From the NCBI GenBank assembly GCA_017463985.1, contig JAFUEH010000023.1, forward strand, positions 49,818 to 113,817: a stretch of 64,000 nt of DNA, written 5' to 3'. The notes under the pieces are model-generated. The model was not told the origin of the DNA and searched no databases. It saw only the letters and a program-made list of their open reading frames with translations. The position numbers and the translations under genes are program-made. Shown piece by piece: positions 55,104 to 64,000 of the stretch. The stretch is from Eubacterium sp. (lineage in GTDB: Bacteria > Bacillota > Clostridia > Oscillospirales > Acutalibacteraceae). Position 1 is the first letter of the stretch. Every line of letters begins with the position of its first letter.

Positions 55104-56267
55104 GTGGACATTAAAATTTCTGACACGATCAAATACATCGGTGTCAATGATTATGAGGTGGATTTGTTTGAATCCCAGTATATGTTGGAAAAGGGTATGG
55201 CGTATAACTCCTACCTGATCCTGGACGAAAAGGTAGCGGTGTGCGACGGTGTGGATAAGATCGCCGTTGACCGCTGGTTTGACAATTTAGAGAACGCACT
55301 GGAGGGCAGAACGCCGGATTACCTGATCGTGCATCATTTAGAGCCTGACCATTCCGCCAGTATTGACGCGTTTGCCGCCAAATATCCGGCAGCAAAGCTT
55401 GTCGTATCGAACGGCGCGCTCAGGATGCTGCCGCAGTTCAGCGATGTGCCGGCTGACCGCGTGATCGCCATGAAGGAAAAGGATACGCTTTCCCTCGGTG
55501 CGCATACGCTCACCTTTATGATGGCGCCGATGGTGCATTGGCCGGAGGTCATGGTGAGCTACGACAGTGCGGACAAGGTGCTGTTTTCGGCGGACGCCTT
55601 CGGCAAGTTCGGCACGGTGGACGCTGACGAGGGCTGGAGCTGTGAGGCAAGAAGATACTATTTTAATATTGTCGGTAAATACGGCAAGCAGGTGCAGGCG
55701 CTGCTCGCAAAGACGGCGGCGCTGGATATTCAGACGATCTGCCCGCTGCACGGTCCTGTCCTGACGGATACGATCCCTGAGGTGCTGCGCCTGTACAAAA
55801 CCTGGTCCGCTTATGAGCCGGAGAACCGCGGCGTGTTTATTGCGTGCGCCTCGATCCACGGCAATACGCTGGCAGCGGCGGAAAAGATGAAAGCCATTTT
55901 AGAAGCAAAGGGCTGTCCGCGCGTGGCAATGGCTGACCTGAGCCGCGACGATATTGCCGAGTGCGTGGAGGACGGCTTCCGCCACAGCGTGCTGTTGTGC
56001 ATGGCTTCGAGCTATGACGGCGGCGTGTTTGCCCCGATGAGCGATTACCTCCATCATCTGGCGCACAAGGCGTTCCAGAACAGAACGGTCGCGCTGGTAG
56101 AAAATACCTCTTGGGCACCGAGTGCCCTCCGTACGATGAAGGCAGAGTTTGAGTTGATGAAGGACATCACCGTGCTGGATAAAACCGTTTCCATCAAGAC
56201 GAGGCTGACGGACGCGAACGTCGCGGAGCTGGAGGCGCTGGCGGACGAGATCATGGCCAAGCTGTAA
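55104..56267 (+). CDS. FprA-family flavo-diiron protein
   Basis: About 387 aa. GTG 55104 is chosen because AAAGGAG lies 10 bases upstream; GTG 55095 is too close to it. The N-terminal metallo-beta-lactamase-like diiron domain shows HHLEPDHSASID (H-x-E-x-D-H) and PLHGPVL. The C-terminal flavodoxin domain (~255-387) begins VFIACASIHGNTLAAAEKM. These proteins reduce O2 or NO in anaerobes to protect the cell, fed by rubredoxin or NADH reductases. The flavin reductase 42 bases downstream may supply electrons. Confidence 0.95.
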   Translation: MDIKISDTIKYIGVNDYEVDLFESQYMLEKGMAYNSYLILDEKVAVCDGVDKIAVDRWFDNLENALEGRTPDYLIVHHLEPDHSASIDAFAAKYPAAKLVVSNGALRMLPQFSDVPADRVIAMKEKDTLSLGAHTLTFMMAPMVHWPEVMVSYDSADKVLFSADAFGKFGTVDADEGWSCEARRYYFNIVGKYGKQVQALLAKTAALDIQTICPLHGPVLTDTIPEVLRLYKTWSAYEPENRGVFIACASIHGNTLAAAEKMKAILEAKGCPRVAMADLSRDDIAECVEDGFRHSVLLCMASSYDGGVFAPMSDYLHHLAHKAFQNRTVALVENTSWAPSALRTMKAEFELMKDITVLDKTVSIKTRLTDANVAELEALADEIMAKL

Positions 56268-56309
56268 TAACCAAGCTATCAATTCTATTTATAACGAAGG
56301 GGTGCTATC

Positions 56310-56813
56310 ATGAATAACTGGGCGTTAACCAAATTATCCTACGGCGTGTACGTGATTACGAGCTGGGCGGACGGCGGCAAGCCGACGGGCTGTGTGGCGA
56401 ATTCAGCGATGCAGGTAACGTCGAGTCCGGCCACGGTGGCCGTAAGCATCAACCACGATAATTTCACCAACGAGTGCATTAAAAAGAACGGTCGCTTTGC
56501 CGTCAATATCCTTGGCGAAAACAGCGCGCCGTCGATCATCGGCAATTTTGGCTTCAGGAGCGGCCGTGACAGCGATAAGTTTGCGGCGCCGCCGATGCTG
56601 CAGGATTTTCTGCCGGTCGTGGACGGTGCGATCGCGTGCATTACCTGTAAGGTGATCGACACGATGGAAAGCGCAACGCATACCGTGTTCCTCGGTGAGG
56701 TTACCGGCGCGGAAATTCTGAACGACGCGGACGAGCCGATGACCTACGCCTATTACCACAAGGTCATCAAGGGCAAATCACCGAAGAATGCGCCGACGTA
56801 TATTGCCGAATAA
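56310..56813 (+). CDS. Flavin reductase-like FMN-binding protein
   Basis: 167 aa, split-barrel family. The N-terminus has ALTKLSYGVYVITSWADGG and VANSAMQVTSSPATVAVSIN, and the end has FLGEVTGAEILN. Related proteins are often annotated as High molecular weight rubredoxin flavin domains or NADH:flavin reductases. It forms an operon with the FprA gene, suggesting a role in O2/NO reduction. GGGG T-rich RBS (AAGGGGTG) precedes ATG. Confidence 0.92.
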   Translation: MNNWALTKLSYGVYVITSWADGGKPTGCVANSAMQVTSSPATVAVSINHDNFTNECIKKNGRFAVNILGENSAPSIIGNFGFRSGRDSDKFAAPPMLQDFLPVVDGAIACITCKVIDTMESATHTVFLGEVTGAEILNDADEPMTYAYYHKVIKGKSPKNAPTYIAE

Positions 56814-56837
56814 AGCTATATACTGTTTTTATTCACA

Positions 56838-56872
56838 CAAAGCAGGGCAGGGAACTGTCCTGTTTTTTTATG
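56838..56872 (+). terminator. Terminator of the flavoprotein operon
   Basis: GCAGGGCAGGGAACTGTCCTGTTTTTTTATG: stem AGGGCAG-like/CTGTCCT with T-run. The following 56875-57050 stretch has no gene and includes repeated GTTACGCGTTACG phrases. Confidence 0.75.
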
Positions 56873-57049
56873 TTCTTCATTAGTTATTTGTTACGCGTTA
56901 CGCTAGTTACGCCTAAAAACAGTAAATTCCTATATAAAGAAATGAAATATGGAAAAAACCGAAAGTTACGCGTAACAAGTGTAACATAAAGTGTAAGGTA
57001 TCATATTTTCTACAGGTTACGAAGTGCTGCCTGACCGGTCAAAAACGAA

Positions 57050-57066
57050 AGTCAAAAAAAGTCAAA
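57050..57066 (+). promoter_or_regulatory. CtsR operator
   Basis: AGTCAAAAAAAGTCAAA is a perfect fit to the heptad direct-repeat consensus RGTCAAANANRGTCAAA. A further half site GGTCAAA lies upstream at ~57037. An inverted GTCAA...TTGAC pair is at ~57133-57155, downstream of the promoter. Confidence 0.85.
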
Positions 57067-57084
57067 AAAATTTTGAAAATAGTA

Positions 57085-57113
57085 TTGACTTTTCCTGACC
57101 ATTGTGCTATAAC
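57085..57113 (+). promoter_or_regulatory. Promoter of the ctsR-clpC operon
   Basis: TTGACT at 57085 and TATAAC at 57108, 17-base spacer, bracketed by CtsR-type half sites. Confidence 0.8.
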
Positions 57114-57199
57114 ATACTCGAAGGACAAAGAAAGTCAAAGTTAAAAATAACTTGACGCGGATTTGACCTTACGCCAAGAAGAGAGAAGATGATTAAAAA

Positions 57200-57649
57200 A
57201 TGAAGATGAGCGATTTGATTGCCGATATGATTCTGGATATGTTTGATGAGGATACGTCGTCGGTGCAGATCCAGCGTAACGACCTGGCGAACCGGCTCGG
57301 CTGTGTGCCGTCGCAGATCAATTACGTGATCACCTCGCGCTTTACGCCGGAGGCGGGCTATCATATTGAAAGCCGGCGCGGCGGCGGAGGCTATATTTTA
57401 ATCACCCGCGCTGACAGCAAGGACCACGTGATCATGGCGCTGATCAATTCGATCGGAGAGTCGATCGATGAGCGCAGTGCCAGAGCGCATATCTATAACT
57501 TAAACTATCAGGGTCTGATCGACAGTGCGGCGGCCAAGCTGATGCTGTCGGTGCTGGCGGAGAGTAACTTCAAGGGCATTGACAAGGAACAGGCCGGTGC
57601 TGTCCGCGCCAGAATTTTAAAACAAATGCTGATTGCATATACTAATTAA
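57200..57649 (+). CDS. ctsR: CtsR, repressor of class III heat-shock genes
   Basis: 149 aa. The winged helix DNA-binding part holds IQRNDLANRLGCVPSQINYVITSRFTPEAGY and the wing RRGGGGYILI. The C-terminal part is the dimerisation/McsB-interaction domain. It should bind the operator at 57050 and repress its own operon. ATG 57200 or 57206 (MSDL) could start it. Confidence 0.96.
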   Translation: MKMSDLIADMILDMFDEDTSSVQIQRNDLANRLGCVPSQINYVITSRFTPEAGYHIESRRGGGGYILITRADSKDHVIMALINSIGESIDERSARAHIYNLNYQGLIDSAAAKLMLSVLAESNFKGIDKEQAGAVRARILKQMLIAYTN

Positions 57650-57681
57650 TGTAACCGTAACAGCTTAAGGAGGAATGACTT

Positions 57682-58218
57682 ATGAAATGTACACATTGCC
57701 ATGAAAGGGAAGCCAATACCCATTATAAGAAAGTGATTAACGGCAAAAAGGAAGAGATGTATCTCTGTGAGGAATGTGCTAAGGAGCTTGGCGTGATGGA
57801 GGAATTTTCGTTTGAACCGTTCAGCTTTGATTCGTTCTTCGGTAACCTGCTGGGCGCCGGCGAAAACGTCTTTAACGCCCTGACCGGTGTGGACCGCTGC
57901 ACGTATTGCGGCACCACGCTGAGCGATATTGTGAATTCCGGCAGAGTCGGCTGTGCGCACTGCTACGACCGGTTTGAAAGCCGGCTGAACCCGAGCATTG
58001 AGCGCCTGCACGGACGGACGAAGCACGTCGGCAAGCGCGTCACCTATACCGAGGAGACGGAGCAGCCGACAGACGCTGCAGCGGAAGAAGCAGCAGCACC
58101 GACGGAAACGGTCGATTCGCTCAAGGAAGAAATGAAAAAGGCGATTCAAGAGCAGCGCTTTGAGGACGCTGCCGTCATCAGAGATAAAATCAAGGCGCTT
58201 GACGAGGAGGGTAAATAA
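57682..58218 (+). CDS. mcsA: McsA, activator of the McsB kinase
   Basis: 178 aa. Two zinc-finger pairs are seen: CTHCHEREAN...CEECAK and CTYCGTTL...CAHC. A C-terminal UVR-type segment follows (LKEEMKKAIQEQRFEDAAVIRDKIKAL). AGGAGG precedes ATG. It is the second gene of the operon and lies 2 bases before mcsB. Confidence 0.95.
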   Translation: MKCTHCHEREANTHYKKVINGKKEEMYLCEECAKELGVMEEFSFEPFSFDSFFGNLLGAGENVFNALTGVDRCTYCGTTLSDIVNSGRVGCAHCYDRFESRLNPSIERLHGRTKHVGKRVTYTEETEQPTDAAAEEAAAPTETVDSLKEEMKKAIQEQRFEDAAVIRDKIKALDEEGK

Positions 58219-58220
58219 TC

Positions 58221-59222
58221 ATGAGTAAATGGTATCAGGGCGAAGGCAAAAACGCAGACGTCGTCATGGCGTCCTGCGTCAGATTATCCAGGAACTTAGC
58301 AGACGCGCCGTTCCCGTCACGCATGAGCAGCGATATCCGCAAGAGCTGTTCCAAAAAGATCTATGCGGCGGTGAAGAGCTCGCCGCTTGCCAACGAATTT
58401 GACATGATCAACCTGGCGGAGCTGAGCGACGCGCAGGCTGCCGCTTATGCCGAAAAGCAGCTCATCAGCCGCGCCTTTTTAAAGCTGAAAAGCAAGGCGT
58501 CGTTTATGCTGTCAAAGCAAGAGGATGTTTCGGTCATGCTCTGTGAGGAGGACCATATTAAGATCACGGCCTTTGCGTCGGGCGAAGCGCTGGAGGACGC
58601 CTATCAGAAGGCGGACCGGCTGGACGATATTTTTATCGATACCCTGAAGCTGGCGTATTCTGACAGGCTGGGCTTTTTGACCGCCTCTCCGGTCAACCTC
58701 GGCACCGGTCTGCAGGCCTCCTATCTGCTGCATCTGCCGGCGCTGCAGCGTGCCGGCGCACTGTACCGGCTGTCCTCGATGGTCGGCAAGCTGGGGCTTT
58801 CGCTGCGCGAGCTGTTTAAGAACGGCGACGGCGATATCTATGTGCTGTCAAATCAGGTAACGCTCGGCATCAGCGAAAAAAGCGCCATCGATAATATTAC
58901 GGCGATCTGTGACCAGATCGTCCGTCAGGAGCGCGCCGAGCGCGAAGCGATGAAAGAAAATTACGATTTTGAGGATAAGATCTACCGTGCCCTGGGCATA
59001 CTGAAATCAGCCAGACGGCTCGACAGCCGTGAATTTTTAGAGGTGCTGTCGCTGGTACGTCTCGGTGCGGCGCTGAAATACCTTGATATTGATTACAAAA
59101 CCGTCGGTGAAATGCTGTATACGTTACAGAATGCATCGCTGGTAGCCTCCGCTGATAAGGAGCTGACAGAGGAGGCCTGCGCCAAGCTGAGAGCGCAGAT
59201 CATCAGAGAACGGCTCGAATAA
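58221..59222 (+). CDS. mcsB: McsB, protein arginine kinase
   Basis: 333 aa, phosphagen-kinase fold. VVMASCVRLSRNLADAPFP and the lid-region residues ATP-binding arginines (RDLG-like LSDRLGFLTASPVNLGTGLQAS) identify it. Labels proteins by arginine phosphorylation for ClpCP degradation, and inactivates CtsR. The C-terminus is helical. Confidence 0.95.
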   Translation: MSKWYQGEGKNADVVMASCVRLSRNLADAPFPSRMSSDIRKSCSKKIYAAVKSSPLANEFDMINLAELSDAQAAAYAEKQLISRAFLKLKSKASFMLSKQEDVSVMLCEEDHIKITAFASGEALEDAYQKADRLDDIFIDTLKLAYSDRLGFLTASPVNLGTGLQASYLLHLPALQRAGALYRLSSMVGKLGLSLRELFKNGDGDIYVLSNQVTLGISEKSAIDNITAICDQIVRQERAEREAMKENYDFEDKIYRALGILKSARRLDSREFLEVLSLVRLGAALKYLDIDYKTVGEMLYTLQNASLVASADKELTEEACAKLRAQIIRERLE

Positions 59223-59237
59223 ACGAACACAGAAAGG

Positions 59238-61691
59238 GTGGTAATTATGTATAAATTTAACGCCTTTACACAAAAAGCTAACGAGGTGCTGAACCTCGCC
59301 ATCAAGGCTGCCGAAAATTACGGTCATAGCTATGTCGGCAGCGAACATATTCTGTACGGCCTGCTCAAGGAGGGCAGCGGTATTGCCGCGAACGTGCTGA
59401 CGGACAAGGGCTTGTCCGTTGAAGAAATTGACCGCCTGATTCGGGAAAATATCGGCGTCGGCAACCGCACGAAGCTCTCGCCAGAGGACTTTACCCCGCG
59501 CTCAAAGCGGATCATTGAGCTGTCCTTCCAGATCGCCAGAGGCATGCGCAATTCCTTTGTCGGCACCGAGCATCTGCTGCTGTCGCTGATTCGTGAAACG
59601 GATTCCTACGCCGTGCGCTTTTTGAACGAGCTGGGCATTGACGAGCAGCAGCTGTTTGAGGAGGTGGCCGAGGTGCTCTCCTCGCCGGAAACCAAGGAGC
59701 GTGCGGCGGCCAAGCAGGGTCGAAAGGGCAAGAGCAAAACGCCGACCCTCGATGAATTCGGCAAAAACCTGACGGAGCTTGCCAAGGACGGCAAGATCGA
59801 TCCGGTCATCGGCAGAGAACAGGAAATCCGCCGTGTGGTTCAGATCCTGTCACGGCGTAATAAAAACAACCCTTGCCTGATCGGTGAGCCGGGCGTCGGC
59901 AAAACTGCGATCGCAGAGGGCTTGGCGCTGAAGATCGTCCAAAACGAGGTGCCGGAGCTGCTGAGCGGTAAGAAGATCGTGGCGCTGGATCTGACCTCCA
60001 TGGTCGCCGGTACCAAGTACAGAGGCGATTTTGAGGAGCGTATCAAGAAGGCGATCGACGAGGTGAAGGAAGCAGGGGACGTGATCCTGTTTATTGATGA
60101 GGTGCATACCATCATGGGCGCCGGTGCGGCAGAGGGCGCGGTGGACGCCGCGAATATCCTCAAGCCGTCGCTGGCGAGAGGCGAGCTGCAGGTGATCGGC
60201 GCGACCACGATCGATGAGTACCGTAAGAATATTGAGAAGGACGCGGCGCTGGAGCGTCGTTTCCAGCCGGTCACGGTCGGTGAGCCGACAGAGGAAGAAA
60301 CCGTCGAGATCCTCAAGGGTCTGCGCGATCGGTATGAGGCGCATCACAAGGTCAAGATCACCGATGAAGCGATCGACAGCGCGGTAAAGCTGTCCTCGCG
60401 GTATATTGCCGACCGGTATCTGCCGGACAAGGCGATCGATCTGATCGACGAAGCGGCGTCCGTGGTACGGCTGAACGCCTACACGCTGCCGCAGAACCTG
60501 AAGGATATGGAGGCGGAGATCAAGCGCCTGGAGCAGGAAAAGCAAAGCGCGATCACCGCACAGGATTATGAAAACGCTGCCAAGCTGCGTGATAAGCAAA
60601 AGGGCTTACAGGACCTGCTGAGCGGCGAAAAGGATAAGTGGCGCAACGTATCCTCCCACGATGTGAAGTCGGTAACCACGGAGGAGATCGCAGCGGTGGT
60701 ATCCGGCTGGACGGGTATTCCGGTCAGCCAGCTCACAAAGGAGGAAAGCGAACGGCTGCTGAATATGGAGCAGATCCTGCATGAGCGTATCGTCGGTCAG
60801 GATAAGGCCGTTACCTCGATTGCGAAGGCGATCCGCCGCGGCAGAGTCGGACTGAAAAATCCGAACCGTCCGATCGGTTCCTTCATCTTCCTCGGTCCTA
60901 CCGGCGTCGGTAAAACCGAGCTGTGTAAGACGCTGGCAGAGGCGATGTTTGGTGATGAAAATGCGATCATTAAGCTCGATATGAGTGAATATATGGAAAA
61001 GCATACCGTCTCTAAGCTGATCGGCTCGCCGCCGGGCTATGTCGGCTACGACGACGGCGGACAGCTGACGGAAAAGATCAGACGTAAGCCGTACAGCGTG
61101 GTGCTGTTCGACGAGATCGAAAAAGCGCATCCCGATGTATTCAATATGCTGCTGCAGATCCTGGAGGACGGCGTTCTGACCGATTCGCAGGGCAGAAAGG
61201 TATCCTTTAAGAATGCGATCATCATCATGACCTCCAACGTCGGCGCCGCGAAGATCACGGAGCAAAAGCAGTCGCTCGGCTTCGGTGAAACCGATGAAAA
61301 CAAGACGATCGAGGAGCTGGTGATGGCAGACCTGAAGCGCACCTTCAAGCCGGAGTTCCTGAACCGTCTGGACGAGATCATTGTGTTCAACCAGCTGGAA
61401 AAGGACGATATTAAGGAGATCGCCCGCCGTATGCTGAAAACGCTCACCAAGCGGCTTTCCGATATGGACATTACACTGACCTTCACGGACGCGGCGATCG
61501 ACGCGCTGGCCAAGGGCGGCTTTGATAAAACCTACGGCGCCCGTCCGCTGCGGCGTGAAATCCAGTCCAAGATCGAGGATCGGCTCAGCGAGCTGATTCT
61601 GGAAGAGGCGATCAAGCCGTTCACCACGTGCACGGTGGACTACCGCGATAATGCCTTTACCTTTACCGATACGCAAAACGCTGCGGCATAA
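59238..61691 (+). CDS. clpC: ClpC, ATP-dependent Clp unfoldase subunit
   Basis: 817 aa. Clp N-terminal repeats (~1-145). First AAA+ module has Walker [10 protein letters not shown] (~215) and [20 protein letters not shown]. The UVR/M-domain coiled coil (~425-465) has [14 protein letters not shown]. The second AAA+ module has GPTGVGKTE (~553), [22 protein letters not shown] and [26 protein letters not shown] precedes the start; TTG or ATG 59247 are alternative starts. Completes the CtsR operon. Confidence 0.97.
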   Translation: MVIMYKFNAFTQKANEVLNLAIKAAENYGHSYVGSEHILYGLLKEGSGIAANVLTDKGLSVEEIDRLIRENIGVGNRTKLSPEDFTPRSKRIIELSFQIARGMRNSFVGTEHLLLSLIRETDSYAVRFLNELGIDEQQLFEEVAEVLSSPETKERAAAKQGRKGKSKTPTLDEFGKNLTELAKDGKIDPVIGREQEIRRVVQILSRRNKNNPCLIGEPGVGKTAIAEGLALKIVQNEVPELLSGKKIVALDLTSMVAGTKYRGDFEERIKKAIDEVKEAGDVILFIDEVHTIMGAGAAEGAVDAANILKPSLARGELQVIGATTIDEYRKNIEKDAALERRFQPVTVGEPTEEETVEILKGLRDRYEAHHKVKITDEAIDSAVKLSSRYIADRYLPDKAIDLIDEAASVVRLNAYTLPQNLKDMEAEIKRLEQEKQSAITAQDYENAAKLRDKQKGLQDLLSGEKDKWRNVSSHDVKSVTTEEIAAVVSGWTGIPVSQLTKEESERLLNMEQILHERIVGQDKAVTSIAKAIRRGRVGLKNPNRPIGSFIFLGPTGVGKTELCKTLAEAMFGDENAIIKLDMSEYMEKHTVSKLIGSPPGYVGYDDGGQLTEKIRRKPYSVVLFDEIEKAHPDVFNMLLQILEDGVLTDSQGRKVSFKNAIIIMTSNVGAAKITEQKQSLGFGETDENKTIEELVMADLKRTFKPEFLNRLDEIIVFNQLEKDDIKEIARRMLKTLTKRLSDMDITLTFTDAAIDALAKGGFDKTYGARPLRREIQSKIEDRLSELILEEAIKPFTTCTVDYRDNAFTFTDTQNAAA

Positions 61692-61710
61692 CCGCCATAA
61701 CGGTAAAACA

Positions 61711-61741
61711 GATGCTCTCCGAGAAATCGGGGAGCATTTTT
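61711..61741 (+). terminator. Terminator of the clpC operon
   Basis: GCTCTCCGAG/..CGGGGAGC stem followed by ATTTTT. Confidence 0.8.
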
Positions 61742-61805
61742 ATGCAATTTATGTATAACAAATTATAAAAAGTGTATAAAATTTTTTAATATTTGCAAAA
61801 ACGTA

Positions 61806-61834
61806 TTGACAAATTCGTGTATTAATGATAATAC
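61806..61834 (+). promoter_or_regulatory. Promoter of gdhA
   Basis: TTGACA at 61806 and TAATAC at 61829, 17-base spacer. Confidence 0.75.
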
Positions 61835-61885
61835 AAGAGGTGAGCGGTGACTCACCGCCAAAATGATTTTTATCAGAGGTGTATT

Positions 61886-63235
61886 ATGAACAAGTACATT
61901 GAAAACGTGATTGCGACGGCGGAGCGCCGTAATCCGGACAAACCGGAGTTTATTCAGACGGTGAAAGAGGTATTCGGCTCGCTGGAAAAGGTCATTGACG
62001 AGCATCCGGAGTATGTGGAGGATGACATCCTCGGCAGAATGGCGGAGCCGGAACGCTTTATTACGTTCCGCGTGGCCTGGGTCGACGACGCCGGCAAAAC
62101 ACAGGTCAACAGAGGCTTCCGAGTACAGTTTAACTCAGCGATCGGCCCGTATAAGGGCGGTCTGCGCTTCCATCCTACCGTCAATTCCTCGATTATGTTC
62201 TTCCTCGGCTTTGAGCAGACGTTCAAGAATTCGCTGACCGGTCTGCCGATGGGCGGCGGCAAGGGCGGCTCTGACTTTGACCCGAGAGGTAAAAGCAAGG
62301 GCGAGATCATGCGCTTCTGTCAGGCATATATGACCGAGCTGTATCGCCATATCGGTCCGGATGTGGATATTCCGGCCGGTGATATCGGCGTTGGCGGACG
62401 GGAGATCGGCTTCCTGTTCGGTCAGTATAAAAGAATTAAGGACGCTTATGAAAACGGCGTGCTCACCGGTAAGGGGCTTGCTTACGGCGGCTCGCTGATC
62501 CGTCCGGAGGCGACCGGCTACGGTGCCGTCTATTACACACAAGAGGTGCTGCAGCACGAAAACGATACGATCGAAGGCAAAACCGTTACGCTGTCCGGCT
62601 TCGGCAACGTCGCCTGGGGCGCGTGCAAAAAGCTGGCGGAGCTGGGCGCTAAGCCGGTAACGCTTTCCGGTCCGGACGGCTATGTGTATGACGCGGACGG
62701 TATTGTCACAGAGGAAAAGATCAACTATCTGCTGGAAATGCGTGCTTCCGGCCGTGACCGCTGCCAGGATTATGCCGACCGCTTTGGCGTACCGTTCTTT
62801 GCAGGTGAAAAGCCGTGGGGCGTGAAGGCGGATATCTGCATGCCGTGTGCTACGCAGAACGAGGTCAACCTGGAGGACGCCAAAAAGATCATCGCCAACG
62901 GCACGAAGTATTACATCGAGGTGGCGAATATGCCCACGACAGAGGATGCGTTTGACCTCTTCCGTGAAACGGAGGGCGTGATCATTGCGCCGTCTAAGGC
63001 CGTGAATGCCGGTGGCGTTTGCGTGTCCGGCTTGGAGATGAGCCAGAACAGCGCCAGACTCAGATGGACTGCCGAAGAGGTGGATGAGCGTCTGCACAAT
63101 GCCATGATCAATATCCACAAGGTCTCTGTGGAGGCGGCAGAGCGCTATGATCTCGGCTATGATTTGGTCGCCGGTGCGAACATTGCCGGCTTTGAAAAGG
63201 TCGCCGAGGCGATGCTCCAGCAAGGTATTTACTAA
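61886..63235 (+). CDS. gdhA: NADP-specific glutamate dehydrogenase
   Basis: 449 aa from ATG 61886 (AGAGGTG upstream); an upstream in-frame ATG at 61847 lacks a ribosome binding site. Converts 2-oxoglutarate plus ammonium to glutamate. Landmarks: IGPYKGGLRFHPTVN, the catalytic region GLPMGGGKGGSDFDPRGKS, and VTLSGFGNVAWGACKKLAELG (Rossmann). Length and the KSKGE signature fit the hexameric NADP type. Confidence 0.96.
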   Translation: MNKYIENVIATAERRNPDKPEFIQTVKEVFGSLEKVIDEHPEYVEDDILGRMAEPERFITFRVAWVDDAGKTQVNRGFRVQFNSAIGPYKGGLRFHPTVNSSIMFFLGFEQTFKNSLTGLPMGGGKGGSDFDPRGKSKGEIMRFCQAYMTELYRHIGPDVDIPAGDIGVGGREIGFLFGQYKRIKDAYENGVLTGKGLAYGGSLIRPEATGYGAVYYTQEVLQHENDTIEGKTVTLSGFGNVAWGACKKLAELGAKPVTLSGPDGYVYDADGIVTEEKINYLLEMRASGRDRCQDYADRFGVPFFAGEKPWGVKADICMPCATQNEVNLEDAKKIIANGTKYYIEVANMPTTEDAFDLFRETEGVIIAPSKAVNAGGVCVSGLEMSQNSARLRWTAEEVDERLHNAMINIHKVSVEAAERYDLGYDLVAGANIAGFEKVAEAMLQQGIY

Positions 63236-63316
63236 GCATTATTTCCTTTCATAAATAAATCAGGCTGTCACTCCAAACTGAACAAGTCCGTAAAAAATAG
63301 ACAATGACAAAAAAGG

Positions 63317-63355
63317 GCCTCCTATGGTAGAATTAAAGGAACTACCATAGGAGGC
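63317..63355 (+). promoter_or_regulatory. Hairpin sequestering the OrfA ribosome binding site
   Basis: Perfect arms GCCTCCTATGGTAG (63317-63330) and CTACCATAGGAGGC (63342-63355). The AGGAGG in the right arm (63349-63354) is the ribosome binding site for ATG 63363. A long read-through transcript would fold it away and limit transposase synthesis. Confidence 0.7.
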
Positions 63356-63362
63356 TTAAATA

Positions 63363-63713
63363 ATGGCACGACAATACCGAAACATACAGCAGTATTCAAA
63401 AGAAATCTATGAATTGCATAGTCAAGGATTAACTCACCGTGAGGTGGGAGAGCGACTTGGTTTAACACAAAAACAAGTTAAGAAATTTTTTGAAAGAGAA
63501 CATAAAAAGCAACGACAAATTGCAGCAGGAGAGAAATTACGCAGGCGAGGAAGGCAGTGCAAAAAGGAAGGCTTCCTTCCGCCGTCGATTCAGCGGCTTG
63601 ATAAACTGGCTCAAATGAGATATGTGCTTGCAAGCAAGGACAGATACATCAAACGATTAGAAATGGAAAATGAGTTAATGCGGGATTTTCTCTCGCTCAC
63701 AGAAAGGAAGTGA
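63363..63713 (+). CDS. IS3-family transposase OrfA
   Basis: 116 aa. Helix-turn-helix at residues ~17-45 (HSQGLTHREVGERLGLTQKQVKKFFE). The C-terminal leucine-zipper-like helix is KDRYIKRLEMENELMRDFL. The TGA overlaps a GTG start of OrfB (GTGA), so coupling may be by re-initiation rather than the -1 frameshift of some IS3 groups. Confidence 0.93.
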   Translation: MARQYRNIQQYSKEIYELHSQGLTHREVGERLGLTQKQVKKFFEREHKKQRQIAAGEKLRRRGRQCKKEGFLPPSIQRLDKLAQMRYVLASKDRYIKRLEMENELMRDFLSLTERK

Positions 63714-64000
63714 GGCCGTCGATAAAATATCAGGTAATCTACAAACACAAGGACAAATACAGTATTAGTCAGATGTGTAAATTCTTTGGGGTGTCCAGAA
63801 GCGGATATTACGCATATATGAAACGAAAGGATATACCGGACAGAGATTTACCCCTTGCTGAACAGATAAGGCAATGTCAGACAGAGAACAAGCAAACATA
63901 CGGTTATCGCAGAGTGCAGATATGGCTTGAAAGACAAGGAATATACAGGAATCCAAAGACTGTACTGCGTGTTATGCAAAAGTACAATCTGCTATCAGTA
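63710..64000 (+). CDS. IS3-family transposase OrfB, 3' end outside window
   Basis: Open from GTG 63710 to the window edge (97 codons). KYSISQMCKFFGVSRSGYYAYMKR and NKQTYGYRRVQIWLERQG are the HTH_21 part of the IS3 integrase subunit that precedes the DDE catalytic core. The DDE residues would lie outside the window. Confidence 0.92.
   Translation, partial: MRPSIKYQVIYKHKDKYSISQMCKFFGVSRSGYYAYMKRKDIPDRDLPLAEQIRQCQTENKQTYGYRRVQIWLERQGIYRNPKTVLRVMQKYNLLSV

Larger units (their letters stand above)
63266..64000 (+). mobile_element. IS3-family insertion sequence, 3' part outside window
   Basis: Candidate left end near 63266 (TGTCACTCCAAACTGAAC). OrfA is complete and OrfB is cut by the window edge. 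A 14-bp hairpin lies between the end and OrfA. Confidence 0.85.

Noticed and set aside
62135-63223. 362-codon minus-strand frame over gdhA
   Set aside because: Antisense to conserved GdhA motifs.

Overview
The window looks like chromosomal DNA from a low-to-moderate GC anaerobic gut-type Firmicute (class Clostridia, probably Oscillospiraceae/Ruminococcus-like). The reasons are T-box-controlled aminoacyl-tRNA synthetase genes, a ctsR-mcsA-mcsB-clpC operon, IreB, an FprA-type flavo-diiron protein, clostridial zinc-ribbon membrane proteins, a dockerin-like protein and typical SigA promoters (TTGACA-17-TATAAT). I identified genes by reading motifs. No database search was run.

Layout: 1-5.1 kb holds the end of ilvD, a three-gene envelope cluster (sortase-fold protein lacking the catalytic His, membrane lipoprotein-like protein, Wzt/TagH-type ABC ATPase) and a leucine-rich-repeat protein with a zinc ribbon at each end. 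5.3-8.1 kb holds asnA and asnS on the minus strand behind an Asn T-box. 8.16 kb is tRNA-Pro(GGG). 8.3-12.9 kb is an integrative mobilizable element (large serine recombinase, TnpW-like protein, ParB-like protein, HUH relaxase, MobC, oriT-like palindromes). 13.4-15.9 kb is an AT-rich island of fragments: a possible group II intron piece, then phosphopantetheinyl transferase, acyl carrier protein and a truncated acyl-activating enzyme. 16-18 kb holds a DUF2809 membrane protein, a repeated small-RNA-like hairpin and an XRE regulator. 18.4-21.8 kb holds a zinc-ribbon membrane protein followed by an ECF sigma factor fused to a zinc ribbon, a membrane span and an extracytoplasmic domain.

22-32.6 kb is a surface/secretome region: a broken Cna-B/PQTG wall-anchored protein, then two divergent operons. 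Each operon has a giant secreted protein (1489 and 1373 aa, sharing a C-terminal module of about 490 residues) followed by a 45-aa acidic peptide. The two peptides share a Y-x-x-P-[ED]-x-[ED]...[IL]-T-x-S pattern, and a dockerin-like secreted protein lies downstream of the second. This is my leading candidate for an undescribed system. 32.6-34.3 kb has two tRNA-Val genes (CAC, GAC), each followed by the same terminator and two copies of a striking multi-hairpin repeat (GTGATGT ... ACATCAC), with a four-helix-bundle gene between them.

34.3-48 kb is mostly core: mutY, yebC, PrsW-type protease, glyA, two CDP-glycerol glycerophosphotransferases, PLP aminotransferase, trpS, GH20 hexosaminidase, membrane M28 peptidase and a large membrane protein. 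48.1-49.1 kb is a Fic toxin/antitoxin pair sitting between two copies of a terminator repeat. 49.1-53.6 kb has ireB, a Phe T-box and pheST, followed by a MITE-like inverted-repeat element. 53.9-56.8 kb has a NahK-like kinase, FprA flavoprotein and a flavin reductase. 57-61.7 kb is the CtsR regulon operon, 61.9 kb is gdhA, and the window ends inside an IS3-family element whose transposase ribosome binding site lies in a hairpin.
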